64,000 nucleotides of DNA from Theropithecus gelada (lineage: Eukaryota; Chordata; Mammalia; Primates; Cercopithecidae), in NCBI RefSeq assembly GCF_003255815.1, contig NC_037681.1, positions 72,565,730 to 72,629,729 on the forward strand, read 5' to 3'. Positions 34,070 to 45,268 of this stretch are shown piece after piece; the first letter of the stretch is position 1; the number at the start of each line of letters is the position of its first letter. A model generated the notes under the pieces. It saw only the letters and a program-made list of their open reading frames with translations. It did not search any database and was not told where the DNA came from. The position numbers and the translations under genes were made by a program.

Positions 34070-35440
34070 TTCTCAAAAGACATGTATTCGTAAACTTTTC
34101 ACTCCACTTTTTTCTCTTATTTACATTTTAATCTACTGCCATTTGGCTCCACTTCAATGAAATTCCACTTATCAGTGTTACCAAAACCCAAATATTTAGG
34201 GACAATTCCAATGGGCTCAAACTCTCATCAGTATTCAACCATCAATTGCCCCTTATATTTTCAAACATTCTCTTTGTTTCCATGACACTGATTTCTCCCC
34301 ACCTGATGGCTGATCTTTACGATTGTCTTCCAAAGATCTATATTCACTGTCTAAGTGCTGAAGTGCTTAAGGACTCATTACAAGGCCCTCTTCTCATTAT
34401 ATATTTCACCTTTATTCATTTCAAATTAGAATCTCTGACACAGACCCCTCCTAGCTTTAAATCCAAATATTAAGTTGTCTCCTTAATATTCTTAACATGG
34501 ATATAACATTCTCAAAATTAACAGTTACACAACTTAATTCTTTATTCTCTTCCCACCCTTTTCCTCACTACCCCTCTTTTCTATCACCATATTAATTTAT
34601 CCCATGCACTTCCATCTAAGCAAAAACAACACCATATACTTTAGTAATCAAGCCCCACACTTACTTTTGCCATTTCCTAGTGCCTCATAATCAGACTATC
34701 AATAAATTTATTTTTATATCATTATAAAATATATCCTAGATCCCTTTGGTTTTCACCCTTTCACTGCTACAGGCAAAGTACAAACAAGATATTGAAACAA
34801 TAGATTCATAATCAGTTTTTCTGCTTCTACTCTTGCTCTGCTTCATTTCATTCTCCAGAAAGTGGCCAAATTAATATTTAAAACACATAAATGAAATTAA
34901 TGTCATATACTATCCTACTTTAGCACTTACAATAAAGTTAAAACCTCTTGCAGACCTATGATGCACAGCATGAGCTGGCTTTTGCCTTTCTCCAATCTCA
35001 TCTCATCTCACAGCCTACCTTGCTCGGCACACTTCAGTCACACTTCCTTTTTCTCAGTTCATGTGCTATTCCCAGGTTTTCCCTTCTTCCAGTGTGTTGC
35101 TTTGTTTGAAATATATACCCTGCTACTGTTTGCAGAGATTTCTCTGTCTCAGCCTTCCATTTTCAGCTTACATTCCATCTTTAGAGAAAAAAACTCAGAA
35201 TTTGTCCTTTCTTTCACACCATTCTGCTTATTTCCTTCAGACCACATCATGCAATATATAAAACTTTATTTGTGTCTTTACTTATATATTGTCAACCAGT
35301 CTTGCTAGACTGTAGGCTGCGTGAGAGCATGTATATGTATATATGTATATGTATCTTGTTTCCCACCATGTAGTAATCATCTAACATTGGGCATGGTCAT
35401 GTTAGCTACTCAGTAAAGATTTGTTTATTGGAAAGTTTTG
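34070..35440 (+). mobile_element. Long L2 LINE 3' half
   Basis: About 1.37 kb of continuous L2, among the longest in the window. It includes TTGTTTCCATGACACTGATT, AAGGCCCTCTTCTCATTATA, ATTAATATTTAAAACACATA, ACAATAAAGTTAAAACCTCT, GCATGAGCTGGCTTTTGCC, TCTCATCTCACAGCCTACCT, CAGTCTTGCTAGACTGTAGG and a terminal CTACTCAGTAAAGATTTGTT. The frames at 34958-35308 and 34246-34473 are pyrimidine-rich by-products, not domains. A TATATG-rich insert lies at 35330-35353. Confidence 0.85.
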
Positions 35441-35682
35441 TGTAGATTTAAAGAAAATAAAATGTTTCTAGACAGTACTATATATTTTTTCATTGCAACC
35501 GTTACGAGTATTAGAACCATTTTTTCCAAATATAATAGTGATATTGTATATTATGACTCACATTCATTTTTCTAAAATAACATGTAATTTTCTGTTTTAC
35601 CTTTTATAAACTCAGTGAATGATTTTCATATGATATTCAGTGGATTATTTAAAGTTTCCAAAATCCCATGAGAATGGAGATG

Positions 35683-35785
35683 GGAAAAATGTAAGTAAGA
35701 AAGAGTAGAGGGAGTGTACGAGAAAGAAAAGAAAGGCAAAATGAAGAAGGAAGTAGAGAAGAAGGCAAAAGGAAAGACAAATAAA
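35683..35785. repeat. Purine-rich low-complexity tract
   Basis: About 100 bases almost entirely A and G on the plus strand (GAGAAAGAAAAGAAAGGCAA). Confidence 0.85.
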
Positions 35786-36673
35786 AGATGCTACTTAATT
35801 ATAGAGGGTTAAAATGTGAACATTTTTAAAATTAGAAAAATAAAACATGGTTATCTAATATACATGTTCTCTAATGCCAGTTGGATTTGCTCAACATTTT
35901 CCCAAAATAACCAAAGGAAAGTTTAAAGGTAGTATAAACTTTAAAAATAATGGCTCTATTTTTGGAAAGGGCAAAGACAAGAACTGTTAATGTTGCCACA
36001 GTATTGAGATTCTTTGGACATGTACCAATTTTTTTAGAGTACTTGACAAGGAAAGCTAATTCCATGCATATAGTTCTCCAAATTTCATGTGAAAGACCTG
36101 AAAATATGATCCCTTGTAAAAGTGTACATTTTTAGACCAATGGACCTGTGATCAAAACCATCATTACACAAGCTATAATCACATTTCGTTTGCAGCAGAT
36201 GCAAATTATCCTTAAAGGTTCTTGGCAATGCATTTATTTGGAATAGGGACAAACTCAGACTTTCAAACACAGGGTTTTCTCTTGTGCATTCCCCTCAGTT
36301 CCCCATCATTTGTCTTCTATTTTTGCTTATAAATAGATCAGGAAAGACTTCCAAATCTTACTCTTTTTTAAATATGGGTAAGAATCTTTGTCTACAATTG
36401 TCTGGAGATAACCATGATCCCCTCTTCCCCACCCAAGAACAGTAGCTTTTGTTTTTTTAGAGGAAAAAATCATTTTTGAAATCTTATTTTTAGGATAATA
36501 ATCTGAAATAATGTTACAGGCCTCTTCACAAATGTTGGTCAGACTATATCATTAAAAAATGATTATTCATCTCTTTAGCATAATGAAGTATAATAGTATA
36601 CTTAGAGCATATTATTATAAAATGATTATACATCTGTTTACTAAATGTATACCCTATATATAATAGTACTGTG

Positions 36674-36751
36674 TTGAAGCACTACCATATTTTTTCCTCA
36701 CTAATAATTTGAAAATTCATGAAAGATATTATTAAAGTAGCAACTAGTACT
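36674..36751. repeat. Diverged direct repeat, copy 1
   Basis: Begins TTGAAGCACTACCATATTTT. The partner at 37251-37329 begins TTGAAGCACTGTCACATTTT. Roughly three quarters of positions agree by eye, with small indels. Confidence 0.65.
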
Positions 36752-37250
36752 CAATGGGTGTTAACAGAGCAAGACCTGTTTTCCCTAGTTTCTGCTGAAT
36801 TAGTAAGATATTTAATCTACCTCCAAAAAACAGAAAAAAAATTATAAAATTTTGACTTGATGATCCCCCAAATATGTCTGTTTTGGCACTATCAATGTCC
36901 AATGAGACTTCTTAGCACTTAGGAGTCCCAGGAGACACTATTTGAGGCTATTTTGCCTGTCTTCAGATTTTAGTCCAGCACTCTCCTCCACTACAGGAAA
37001 TCCTGAAGAAAAGGGAAGATGTCTCCAATGATGATTAATATCACTTACATGAATTCCTGAAGCTACCTGCTGCTGAAAGAGTGGCCAGGAATAACCTCTC
37101 TAGTGTAAAAGCAATAGTGTATTCATATTCCAATTTTTAAGTTAATGTTCATTTGGAAGTAATATTCCCCAAAAAGATCAGTTAGTCATTCACTGTCCAC
37201 TGTTGGTTTTAATAACAAATGCAGCATGATGAGAATAAATTACTACTATT

Positions 37251-37329
37251 TTGAAGCACTGTCACATTTTCCTCAGTAATAATCTGAGAATTCACTGAAA
37301 ATGCTATTAAATAAGCTAAAACTATTGCT
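37251..37329. repeat. Diverged direct repeat, copy 2
   Basis: Partner of 36674-36751, same orientation and similar length. Origin unknown. Confidence 0.65.
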
Positions 37330-37708
37330 TAATTGACAATAATACTTCATTTATCCAATATTACTGAAAAATACTGTATTCCACTAAAGATTTGTCAAGT
37401 AACTGAGGCTTAGCCTTCTAATCAGCCAATGTCATTGGTAATAGACATCTTTTTGAAGTGAACAGAGGAGTTGTCTAACATCTTGAGCCACAGAAGCAAC
37501 CAGTCGTGTTTATTTAATGAGGAAGAGGTTTATCTTACCTATTATTACAGCAGCAGTTTTGCTTGGATGCTGCATAGTGAGACATGGAGGCCCTGTGGAG
37601 TTGTGCAATCTTTCCTGCTTCTGCACTATGTCACTCTAGGTGTTTCTGGCTATTGGCTTTCAATGACTGCTTTTGTACAAAAACTTAATTTTTCATCTAT
37701 GTTCATGT

Positions 37709-37780
37709 CTTGTAGTTTTATGTTTGTTTCTATACATTTGTGTCAAGTTTCACCAAGGTTTGGTAAGGGAAACAAAAAAA
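37709..37780. repeat. 72-bp dispersed pair, member A
   Basis: Starts CTTGTAGTTTTATGTTTGTT and ends GGGAAACAAAAAAA. It matches 40497-40568 along its whole length with five substitutions and no gap (about 93%), while the flanks are unrelated. No family is recognised. Confidence 0.9.
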
Positions 37781-37840
37781 ACCACATGAGAGAAAATATG
37801 ATGAGATACTGATAATACCTTTATATAACCTGAAGGATGT

Positions 37841-38220
37841 TGTATTAGTCTGTTTTCATACTGCTATAAAGAAATACCTGAGACGGGGTAATTTATAAGG
37901 AAAGGAGGTTTAATTGACTCAAGGTTTCACATGGCTGGGATGCCTCAGGAAACATACAATCATAGTGGAAGAGGAAGCAGTCAGCTTTTTCACAAGGTGA
38001 CAGGAGAAGGAAGAGCAAAGGAGGAATGTCCAAACATTTATAAAACCATGAGATCTCTTGAGAACTCATTCACAATAATGAAAACAGTATGGGGAAAACC
38101 ACACCCATGATCCAATCACCTCCCTCCCTCAACACATGGGGATTACTGGTCCTTCCCTTGACACATGGGAATTATAATTTGGATGAGATTTGAGTGGGGA
38201 CACAGAGCCAAACTACATCA
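37841..38220 (-). mobile_element. Solo MST-type LTR (ERVL-MaLR), antisense
   Basis: Starts TGTATTAGTCTGTTTTCATA and ends CCAAACTACATCA. The flanking duplication is GATGT (37836-37840) and GATAT (38221-38225), one mismatch. It contains a short duplicated word (CAACACATGGGGATTACTGG and GACACATGGGAATTATAATT), so its promoter-proximal end is slightly expanded. Confidence 0.9.
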
Positions 38221-38225
38221 GATAT

Positions 38226-38738
38226 ATCATGACAAGAAGAGTAAAATTCTAATACTTTCTGGCTTTCTAGTTATGAGAAAGTCTCTTATTTTGCAACATG
38301 ACTGAGTTTGGGCAGGATGATCTGGTATCCCTGCAACTAAAAATGTGTGTATGTATGGTAATAGAGGTACAAAAAAGACAGAGTATTATGACAGAAAGAT
38401 TGTTAGCATAGTTCAAAGCAGTAATAGGGAGCCAGGTGAGAGGGAGGATCAGACAGGCAATCATCAACAAGATACTCTGAATTTAAGAATGACCACCACA
38501 CAGTAAGAGAACTGGAATTTGGAGGAAAACTTCAGCTCTGTGAGTTCTGTCTCTCCCTAATAAACCTACCCTACTCTTCAGCAAACACACAAATGAATTA
38601 GAACATTAATAAATGTAGTGCCTTAGACTAGAACTCTGGAAGCCATGGATTATAGAATAAGAATCTTTTTCAGTAGTTCACATGAATTCAGAATCCATTT
38701 CTAAGATAGATTCTTATTTGGGGGACTACATTTAAATA
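38226..38738. other. Unassigned DNA
   Basis: Nothing recognised. Confidence 0.4.
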
Positions 38739-38752
38739 TATTGTAGATTTTT

Positions 38753-39049
38753 TTCTTTTTTTTTTCTTGAGATGGAGTCTCACTCTGTCGCTCAGGCTGG
38801 AGTGCAGTGGCACGATCTCAGCTCACTGCAAACTCCACCTCCCGGATTCAAGCAGTTCTCTGCCTCAGCCTCCTGAGTAGCTGGGATTTCAGGTGCCCGC
38901 CACCAAGCCTGGCTAATTTTTTTGTAATTTTAGCAGAGAGGGGGTTTCACCGTCTTGGCCAGACTGGTCTTGAACTCCTGACCTCATTATCCACCCGCCT
39001 CAGCCTCCCAAAGTGCTGCGATTACAGGTGACAGCCACCGCGCCTGGCC
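38753..39049 (-). mobile_element. Alu (AluS-like), antisense
   Basis: Full-length antisense Alu from CTTGAGATGGAGTCTCACTC to GCGCCTGGCC. A 14-bp exact target-site duplication, TATTGTAGATTTTT, lies at 38739-38752 and 39050-39063, the best in the window. The duplication runs into the L1-endonuclease-type TTTT site. The 74-codon plus frame inside it is an artefact. Confidence 0.96.
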
Positions 39050-39063
39050 TATTGTAGATTTTT

Positions 39064-40640
39064 GAAGTCACAGAAGATCCTATTGTGTTTTAGTCCAAGA
39101 CAGGATAAGGGAGGTGAGAATCCACTGCATGTTTTTGTGAATAGTGTTTTCTTGATCAGAAGTGTCAGAGAGTTTATTTTGGAAAACATGATTTTTGAAG
39201 GAGATGAGACTAAAGAGAAACATGGGTGATAAAATATAAAATATCAACTTTAATTTGCTTTTTAATTTTTTTAATGTTTTAAATACTGAATTACAAATAA
39301 TTTATTAGAAATGTGTTCCTATTTTAGTATCCCAGCTAGTCTTAGCCAGTCAGTTTTTACCCTTGTAGTAACAGAGATATAAAGAATCAAAACTACCCTA
39401 CTATTTGTATAAATGTGTTTTATAGATTATTGGTACTAGAAATAACTGATATGCTTCTTAAAAATGCTGTTATTTCTGCCTGTCTCCCATAGATTTGTAT
39501 TCAGTAGCTGAGTTGTAACCCAAAAATGTATGTGCTTAATAAACAACCCAGTGTGATTTTTGCGATTGAAATTAGAGAGTCACTTAACTATATTTTGTAA
39601 GAGGTGACATTTAACCAAACCAGATGAAGAATTTATTCGTACCATCTCAGAGAAGAGGTTTGATATATAATTATATGATGCAGATAGGTAAAGAGAAAGT
39701 ATTTTAATTTCCTTAGGAAATTTTCGATTGGATATTTTAGCACCATTTAAATGGAAAATGGATGCTGTTAATTTCAAATGGGTCTCATCTAGTCATTGAA
39801 GGCGATCCAGCTGAATCTCTAATTATAAAATGTTTGATAGCAGTTAATTAAACTGAGTATGTAAAAGAAATAAAATGGTATATATTTGGAATTTATAAAT
39901 CATGATTGTCATTATTTGATACTCAAATTTTTCCAAATAGGTTCTAATTAATAAGGTTATAAAATATGAGAAAACTCCCTCCAATATGTTCCCTTTAGAG
40001 ATTTCAAGGCAACAAATTTTACACATAATATATAAAATTTATATCAACTTTAATATAACTTAATTTCTATGTATATTTCAGTTTTACATGTCAGCATACA
40101 TCCAAATGTCTTATTCTCCTTCTGTAGTATAAACTCAGGTTTTTAAAAAATATATATTTAATGCATTTAATATGTTATCCTTGTGGTGTTACTGAAGATA
40201 ATTTAAAAAAACAACAGGGGAAATTATCCCTGAGTAATTGCTGTATATTTTCTTGTCTGCCATAAATAGAGACAAATGGGGTGGGAGATTCAAAACCTCA
40301 AAAAAACCAAAATTAGAACAGATGTATAGCAAGATATTTTGTGTAACTATTTTGTATATTTCATATAATTGATTATTATATTCACACTCACATGAAATAA
40401 AACATTCCTTACTGATGAATTCATGAATTTCTGTAGTAGCATGTAAAATAATCAGGAAAGAAAGAATAAACTCTACATTTAAAGACTTGCACATTTCTTG
40501 TGGTTTTATGTTTATTTCTGTACATTTGTGGCAAGTTTCACCAAGGTTTGATAAGGGAAACAAAAAAATACATTAAGCATTTCAACAGAAGACACTTTGT
40601 ATAAGGTATCTAATATCTTTTTTGTAAAATATGGCTCAAA
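39064..40640. other. Unassigned AT-rich DNA
   Basis: No gene or named repeat. It contains member B of the 72-bp pair (40497-40568). A 124-codon minus frame (40189-40563) ends inside member B. Its N-terminal residues come from that shared segment and the rest has no recognisable domain. Confidence 0.4.
40497..40568. repeat. 72-bp dispersed pair, member B
   Basis: Starts CTTGTGGTTTTATGTTTATT and ends GGGAAACAAAAAAA. Ungapped match with 37709-37780, in the same orientation. Confidence 0.9.
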
Positions 40641-40849
40641 CTTTTATTGATGGGGCTTTGTAAGGCTGTTGCTGGTACCTGGCTGGGAGTAGTGGGGTGA
40701 GGGATAGGTTGTTGATGAGACTTTTTATAGGAATTCTTAAAAAGGCTAACATCTACAACCAACTGTCTCCGCTAGATGAAGTGTAGTTGGCTAAAACAAA
40801 CTTCTGCTAGTGAGAGAAACTCTCCCTGCTGATACTGTGCTGAAGAGAA

Positions 40850-41010
40850 AGTACAGTTACTTCTTCCTGCCTGCCTTCCAGTCCTCTATACCCTCTGTTG
40901 GCAAAAAGTAACTGGAAGCCAGATAGCAAAGGTTTCTGGGGAATGTAATTTGCAGAGTTCAGTCACAGCACCATAGATCACAAAAGAGTGAGTCTGAAAC
41001 TAAATGAAAT
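40850..41010 (+). other. Unclassified old-repeat-like block
   Basis: AAGTAACTGGAAGCCAGATA, TCTGGGGAATGTAATTTGCA and GAGTTCAGTCACAGCACCAT have the texture of a widespread mammalian repeat I cannot name. It is perhaps related to the block at 5150-5720. No frame. Confidence 0.3.
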
Positions 41011-42185
41011 TAAGTAGTAGCTAATGGATGTTGTCTCCATGAATGTTCAAAAGGACACTATTGTATATTTGTGATTATCCTTATGTAAGTGTTCTGAGAT
41101 TAAAAAAATAAATAAAAGGCCAGTTAGGACAGATGAACATGTAGAAGATTTTATACTTCCTGCAAAAGGACAAGAATAAATTCTTACTGTAACACTGGCC
41201 ACATTTTTCCTTACGGTTACCTGACAGCACCCCTACCCCACATTAAAAAGTGAGTTTTCTATGTGATCTTAATATTCCTGGTGCAGAGCATGTTTGGGAT
41301 ACGTTAAGTGTCAGGAAATGTTGAATGAAATGAGGACACGGATTAACTCAGAATGTCATCTCAGATTTGAAGATAATAATAGCATATCTTTTCATAACAC
41401 TAAAGGAATGAAATTTTCTGCTGTTCCTTCCTAGTTTCTACTTTTAACTAAAATGAAAAGAACACTCTTCCAATTAAATATTAAACAAATTCAAAAATAT
41501 TGCAAGTAACATTTAGCCAAAATGAGAGGACTAAGGATAAAAATGTAGAAACTTTTTGTGCTCATTACTTTTGATTATATAACACTGAAAACAAATTGCT
41601 TATTTCAAATTTAGTAGCAGAATTCTTTATATCTGCATGTCCATCTATATGCAAAGCTTGGTATTTATTGTGTGCAGGTTAATCAGCTCTTTGTTCCTTT
41701 TCTCCCAAGCAGTCACAGTCCCATTTTTTTCTTTTCCATTACATTTGACTCCTAAGTCACTCTGCAAAGAAAACTTTATGCCTCCTCCCACATTTTTCAA
41801 ATTGAAACAATCTTCACGACCACCATATTTTTCTTTATTTTTTTTCTTACTGTGACTTGATTCTATGGTAAGCATGAACTCATCCAGTTTGAGTTTGAAA
41901 CCAGTGACTTGTCTTGAACTTTAGAGCTCTATGCTCTATCTAGGTACCGTAGAATCTCAATTGGGAATTCTGTTTGCATCTTTTTGACTAAAATTGACAA
42001 GCATAAAGGAAACAATATTAAATAAGTTGATATATCTATCCTGCCTCTGTTGTCCTAGTGATTTGTCTTTCTGATGTTATGGTCAAACATTAGTAAGGCA
42101 TATAAAGAACATAGATAAATGGGTTTTAAATATATTTTGTGTAAGATTGATCCTTACCTTTGCTCATATAGAATATTTGAGGTAG
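41011..42185. other. Unassigned DNA
   Basis: No gene or confident repeat. A short MIR-like antisense piece may lie at 41880-41960 (ATGCTCTATCT after GAGCTCT). Confidence 0.35.
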
Positions 42186-42455
42186 CACTGAAACTTTCAG
42201 TTACTATGGCTGCAAAGTTACTCTAGAACTTAGTAGCATACAACAAATTAAGTTCACAGATTCTGTGGGTCAAGTGTTTAGGTATCCACATCAGGGAAAC
42301 ATGTCCCTGGTTTACAATATCTGTAACCTCAGTTGGTATACACAAACCACTGGGGCTGGAAGAGCTAAAGTCTGAGGACATCTTTCTCTTTCTTTATATA
42401 GGCTTTCCAAGTGATCGCTCCAGTATGTCAACAACTAGAAGCCATATGTTTTATA
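42186..42455 (-). mobile_element. Old LTR-like repeat (weak)
   Basis: TTACTATGGCTGCAAAGTTA, TAGAACTTAGTAGCATACAA and ACAGATTCTGTGGGTCAAGT follow the reversed end of a common mammalian LTR-type repeat ('cataacaaattaccccaaaacttagtggcttaaa'). The family name is uncertain. Confidence 0.4.
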
Positions 42456-42537
42456 TAACCTAATTTCATATGCCCTGCATACAAGCATAGATGCTACCAC
42501 TTAATGGACAAGTATCAACATCATGTTTTAGTAAGTC

Positions 42538-42929
42538 CTATGGTTTCAGTATCCCCTCCAAAACTCATGTTGAGGCTTAATTGTCCATGAGGCATTATTG
42601 AGAGGTGTAACCTTTAAAAGATGTTTAAATCGTGTGGGCTTTACCCTCATGAATAGATCAATCCACTCATGGATTAATGATGGTGGCTTTATAAGAAAAG
42701 AAAGAGAGACCTGAGTTAGCATGTTAACACTCTCAGCCCCCTTGCCATGTGATAACATGTGCCGCCTTAGATGCTGCAGAGAATTTTTACCAAAAAAGGC
42801 TCTAACTAGAGGTGCTCCACTTTGGAATTCCCAGCCTCCTTAACTGTAAGAAATACATTCCTTTTCTTTCTTTATAAATTACCCAGTTTAAGGTGTTCTG
42901 TTATAAGCAATAGAAAACAGACTAAGACA
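42538..42929 (+). mobile_element. MLT1-type LTR (ERVL-MaLR)
   Basis: TATGGTTTCAGTATCCCCTC, AAACTCATGTTGAGGCTTAA, GCTTTACCCTCATGAATAGA, CTTTATAAATTACCCAGTTT and AACAGACTAAGACA are the start, middle and end of an MLT1 LTR in the sense direction. I could not see a convincing target-site duplication. Confidence 0.8.
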
Positions 42930-43149
42930 GAGAGCATGAAGGATGAGATATAGATTGGAGTGGCCATTGTTGGAAAATACAATCTGCCATGGAAACTCAT
43001 AATATTATCTGCTTACATGAGCCAGATACTATGCTAGTTCTCAAGAGGTTTATCACACTAAAAAAATTATGTATAGTAGTTGTTAATAGCACCTTTTGTG
43101 ATATGGAAAAGCTATGATTTAGAAATGTTAGGAATTTTTACAGTGATCA

Positions 43150-43790
43150 GTTCATTTGTAATGCATTTATTAAGCTATGTATTTGGCTTATTGACAGTAT
43201 TTTAAAAGCCTCTCTATCTGTCCCATGCTGTACAAAGTATATAACAGAAACTCAGTCTACAAGAAACTTAAAATGCAGTGAAAAATAAATTCCCAACGAG
43301 TATTCTTATGAAATGTATGTACTTTTCATTAAAGATGTAGACAAGGTATTCTGAATTTACTGGCTAAATATTGAAGGTTGAACTGAACTTAGCCAGTTAA
43401 AGTAAAAGAAAGAAGAACATAAGGAAGGAAGGATAAAAGGTAAGGTTAAAAGGTAAGGTAGCTCATTCTAAACAGATAGGACTAAATCAGAAAGACTTGG
43501 TGGGAGGAAGTAGGAAGCATGTCAAGTTTCAGTAAACCTAAAGTAATTTGTATGGCAAGAATGGACAGAAGGGAGCAAGGGAGGAAGACAGTGTTAAGAT
43601 CTTCAACACGCACATGAGGGAGACAGGCTTCATCCTGTAGGCTGTGGGGCAGGGAACACAGGATTTTGACAGAAGTGTGGTGAGATCAGACAGATCCCTG
43701 TAATTTCTATGTGGGTAATGAGTTTAAAAGAGAAGGAAATGGGCAGGGGATAGGGAAGAGGCTGGACCAATGTTTGTGCATTTGGGGTAT
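43150..43790 (-). mobile_element. L2 LINE, antisense
   Basis: AATGCATTTATTAAGCTATG begins like the reversed L2 end. Further on, GACAGGCTTCATCCTGTAGG, CTGTGGGGCAGGGAACACAG, GATTTTGACAGAAGTGTGGT and GAGATCAGACAG match the reversed 'tcatgtcactcccc' region. It includes small AAGG- and GGTAA-rich local repeats at 43405-43460. Confidence 0.65.
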
Positions 43791-44509
43791 GCACGTGCAT
43801 GCCTGTATGTGTGTGCATAGGCGTTTGTGTGAGAGATGGGAGATATAAGAGACAGTTATGTAGAATATAGAGGAAACATTGCTGATTCATGGAGAGAGAG
43901 GTAATTTTAGAAATACATGTCTACCTACTCTCTGATAAGGACTGTGTTGTTCGAGCCAGGGCACAGTGGTGATCTCACCAGGAGCACTGAGAGAAGCTTG
44001 GCATAAGTCCATCAAATCCTGTTCTACAAGGTGAAAAGGACAGACATCAGTAGATTGAGAGACTAGAAAATGAGAAGACAATGTAATGAGTACTGACACT
44101 TCTTTTGTATAAAAGGTGATGCCTTATGTCTGTGGGTCCGTGAAGAATGTGCCTCATTGGCACATTCTGAGAGGCTATAAATCTGCCACCAACACCCTCC
44201 CTCCCTGAGTGAGAAGTGTCTTGAGTGTTAACTCTCTGGCATTTCTCGTTTGCCCTACAAGAGGGCAGATCACACTTCAATTGCAGATTTGCCTGTATGC
44301 AATATCTCTGGAACGTGCTGGCATTCCTGACAACTTCAGCAGGTGACCCTGTGGAAGGCTGCAAGGCTGGAGGCACAGAAGCAACCATGTCTGAGTTAGA
44401 TGGAGAAAGCTAGGGCAACCACTACTCAAGTTTTCAATAGGATTTTTTTTTTTTTTTTTAAATAACTTATTTGTGTGGGCTTGTCTTTTAGGAGAAATAA
44501 AAGAAAAAA

Positions 44510-44541
44510 AAGTTGTCTAAAGTGACCACTTTAGACAACTT
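44510..44541. repeat. Perfect 15-bp inverted repeat, 2-base spacer
   Basis: AAGTTGTCTAAAGTG (44510-44524), AC, then CACTTTAGACAACTT (44527-44541), an exact reverse complement. It lies just after an A-rich run. Confidence 0.97.
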
Positions 44542-45129
44542 CAGAAAAGTGCCTGAACTGTTTCTGGGTAGACAGGGTCTCAGATATGAGTAGGCTTAGA
44601 TTTAGGATGCTGGGGCTAGGGAAAGAAGGGATTGAGCCGGCCCAGAAAACTGGAGCAAAAATCAAGTGGAATTAAAATATAGGGTCTAGGGTCAAAGGCT
44701 TTATAAATTAAGCTTTAATACAAAGGTACAGAAGAAAAGAAAGGGGAAAATCTGATATAAGAGTGTAAGCAGAGAAAACACATGAAAGCAAACCACTTCT
44801 GCAGAGAAGAGGGAATGGAGACAGTGACCAGGGAGGCCCTACAAGGTCATGGACACAATCAGGTAGGCATTTACCGTTTTCTTTTAAAGACCCTGTACTA
44901 AGAAGCAAAAATTGTTCTTAGTGGTAGACTGTAGGGTGCTGAATATTTAAGAAGAAAACAACTCTCATTCAAATAATGCATTTAGAGAAAGGTAAGGAAA
45001 ATTTTCACCGAAGGACATGGTGAGGGTGAATACATTTTCCAGGAAGTGTTGAAAGAAGATCTGTAAGAAAACAAAATAAAACTTATTTTTTCTCCTTAGT
45101 TTTGAGCAGGAATAATCAGGTATACCAGT

Positions 45130-45268
45130 AAATCAAGATAAAGACCAGAAATAGAACAAGGATATGTGTGATTATGTCATTTCCACTGAAAATGGTATAA
45201 AATCAAGATAGAGAACTGAAATAGAATAAAGATACGTGTGATTATGTCATTTCCACAGGAAACAGTGT
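45130..45268. repeat. 70-bp tandem duplication
   Basis: Copy one (45130-45198) starts AAATCAAGATAAAGACCAGA and copy two (45200-45268) starts AAATCAAGATAGAGAACTGA. Both contain GTGTGATTATGTCATTTCCA. By eye about 80-85% identical with no large gap, so an old event. Confidence 0.9.

Larger units (their letters stand above)
35786..37840. other. Unassigned DNA with old internal duplications
   Basis: No gene and no named repeat. It contains a diverged direct repeat (36674-36751 and 37251-37329, offset about 577 bp) and one member of the 72-bp pair (37709-37780). The 113-codon plus frame 37471-37812 overlaps that member. It has no recognisable domain. Confidence 0.45.

Noticed and set aside
40189..40563. 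124-codon minus frame
   Set aside because: It begins inside the 72-bp repeat, has no recognisable domain and is AT-driven. The parallel at 37709 does not continue past the 72 bp.
44100..44420. Promoter-like TATAAAAGG followed by a short frame
   Set aside because: TATA-like words are common at this AT content. No conserved context, CpG enrichment or coding signal follows.
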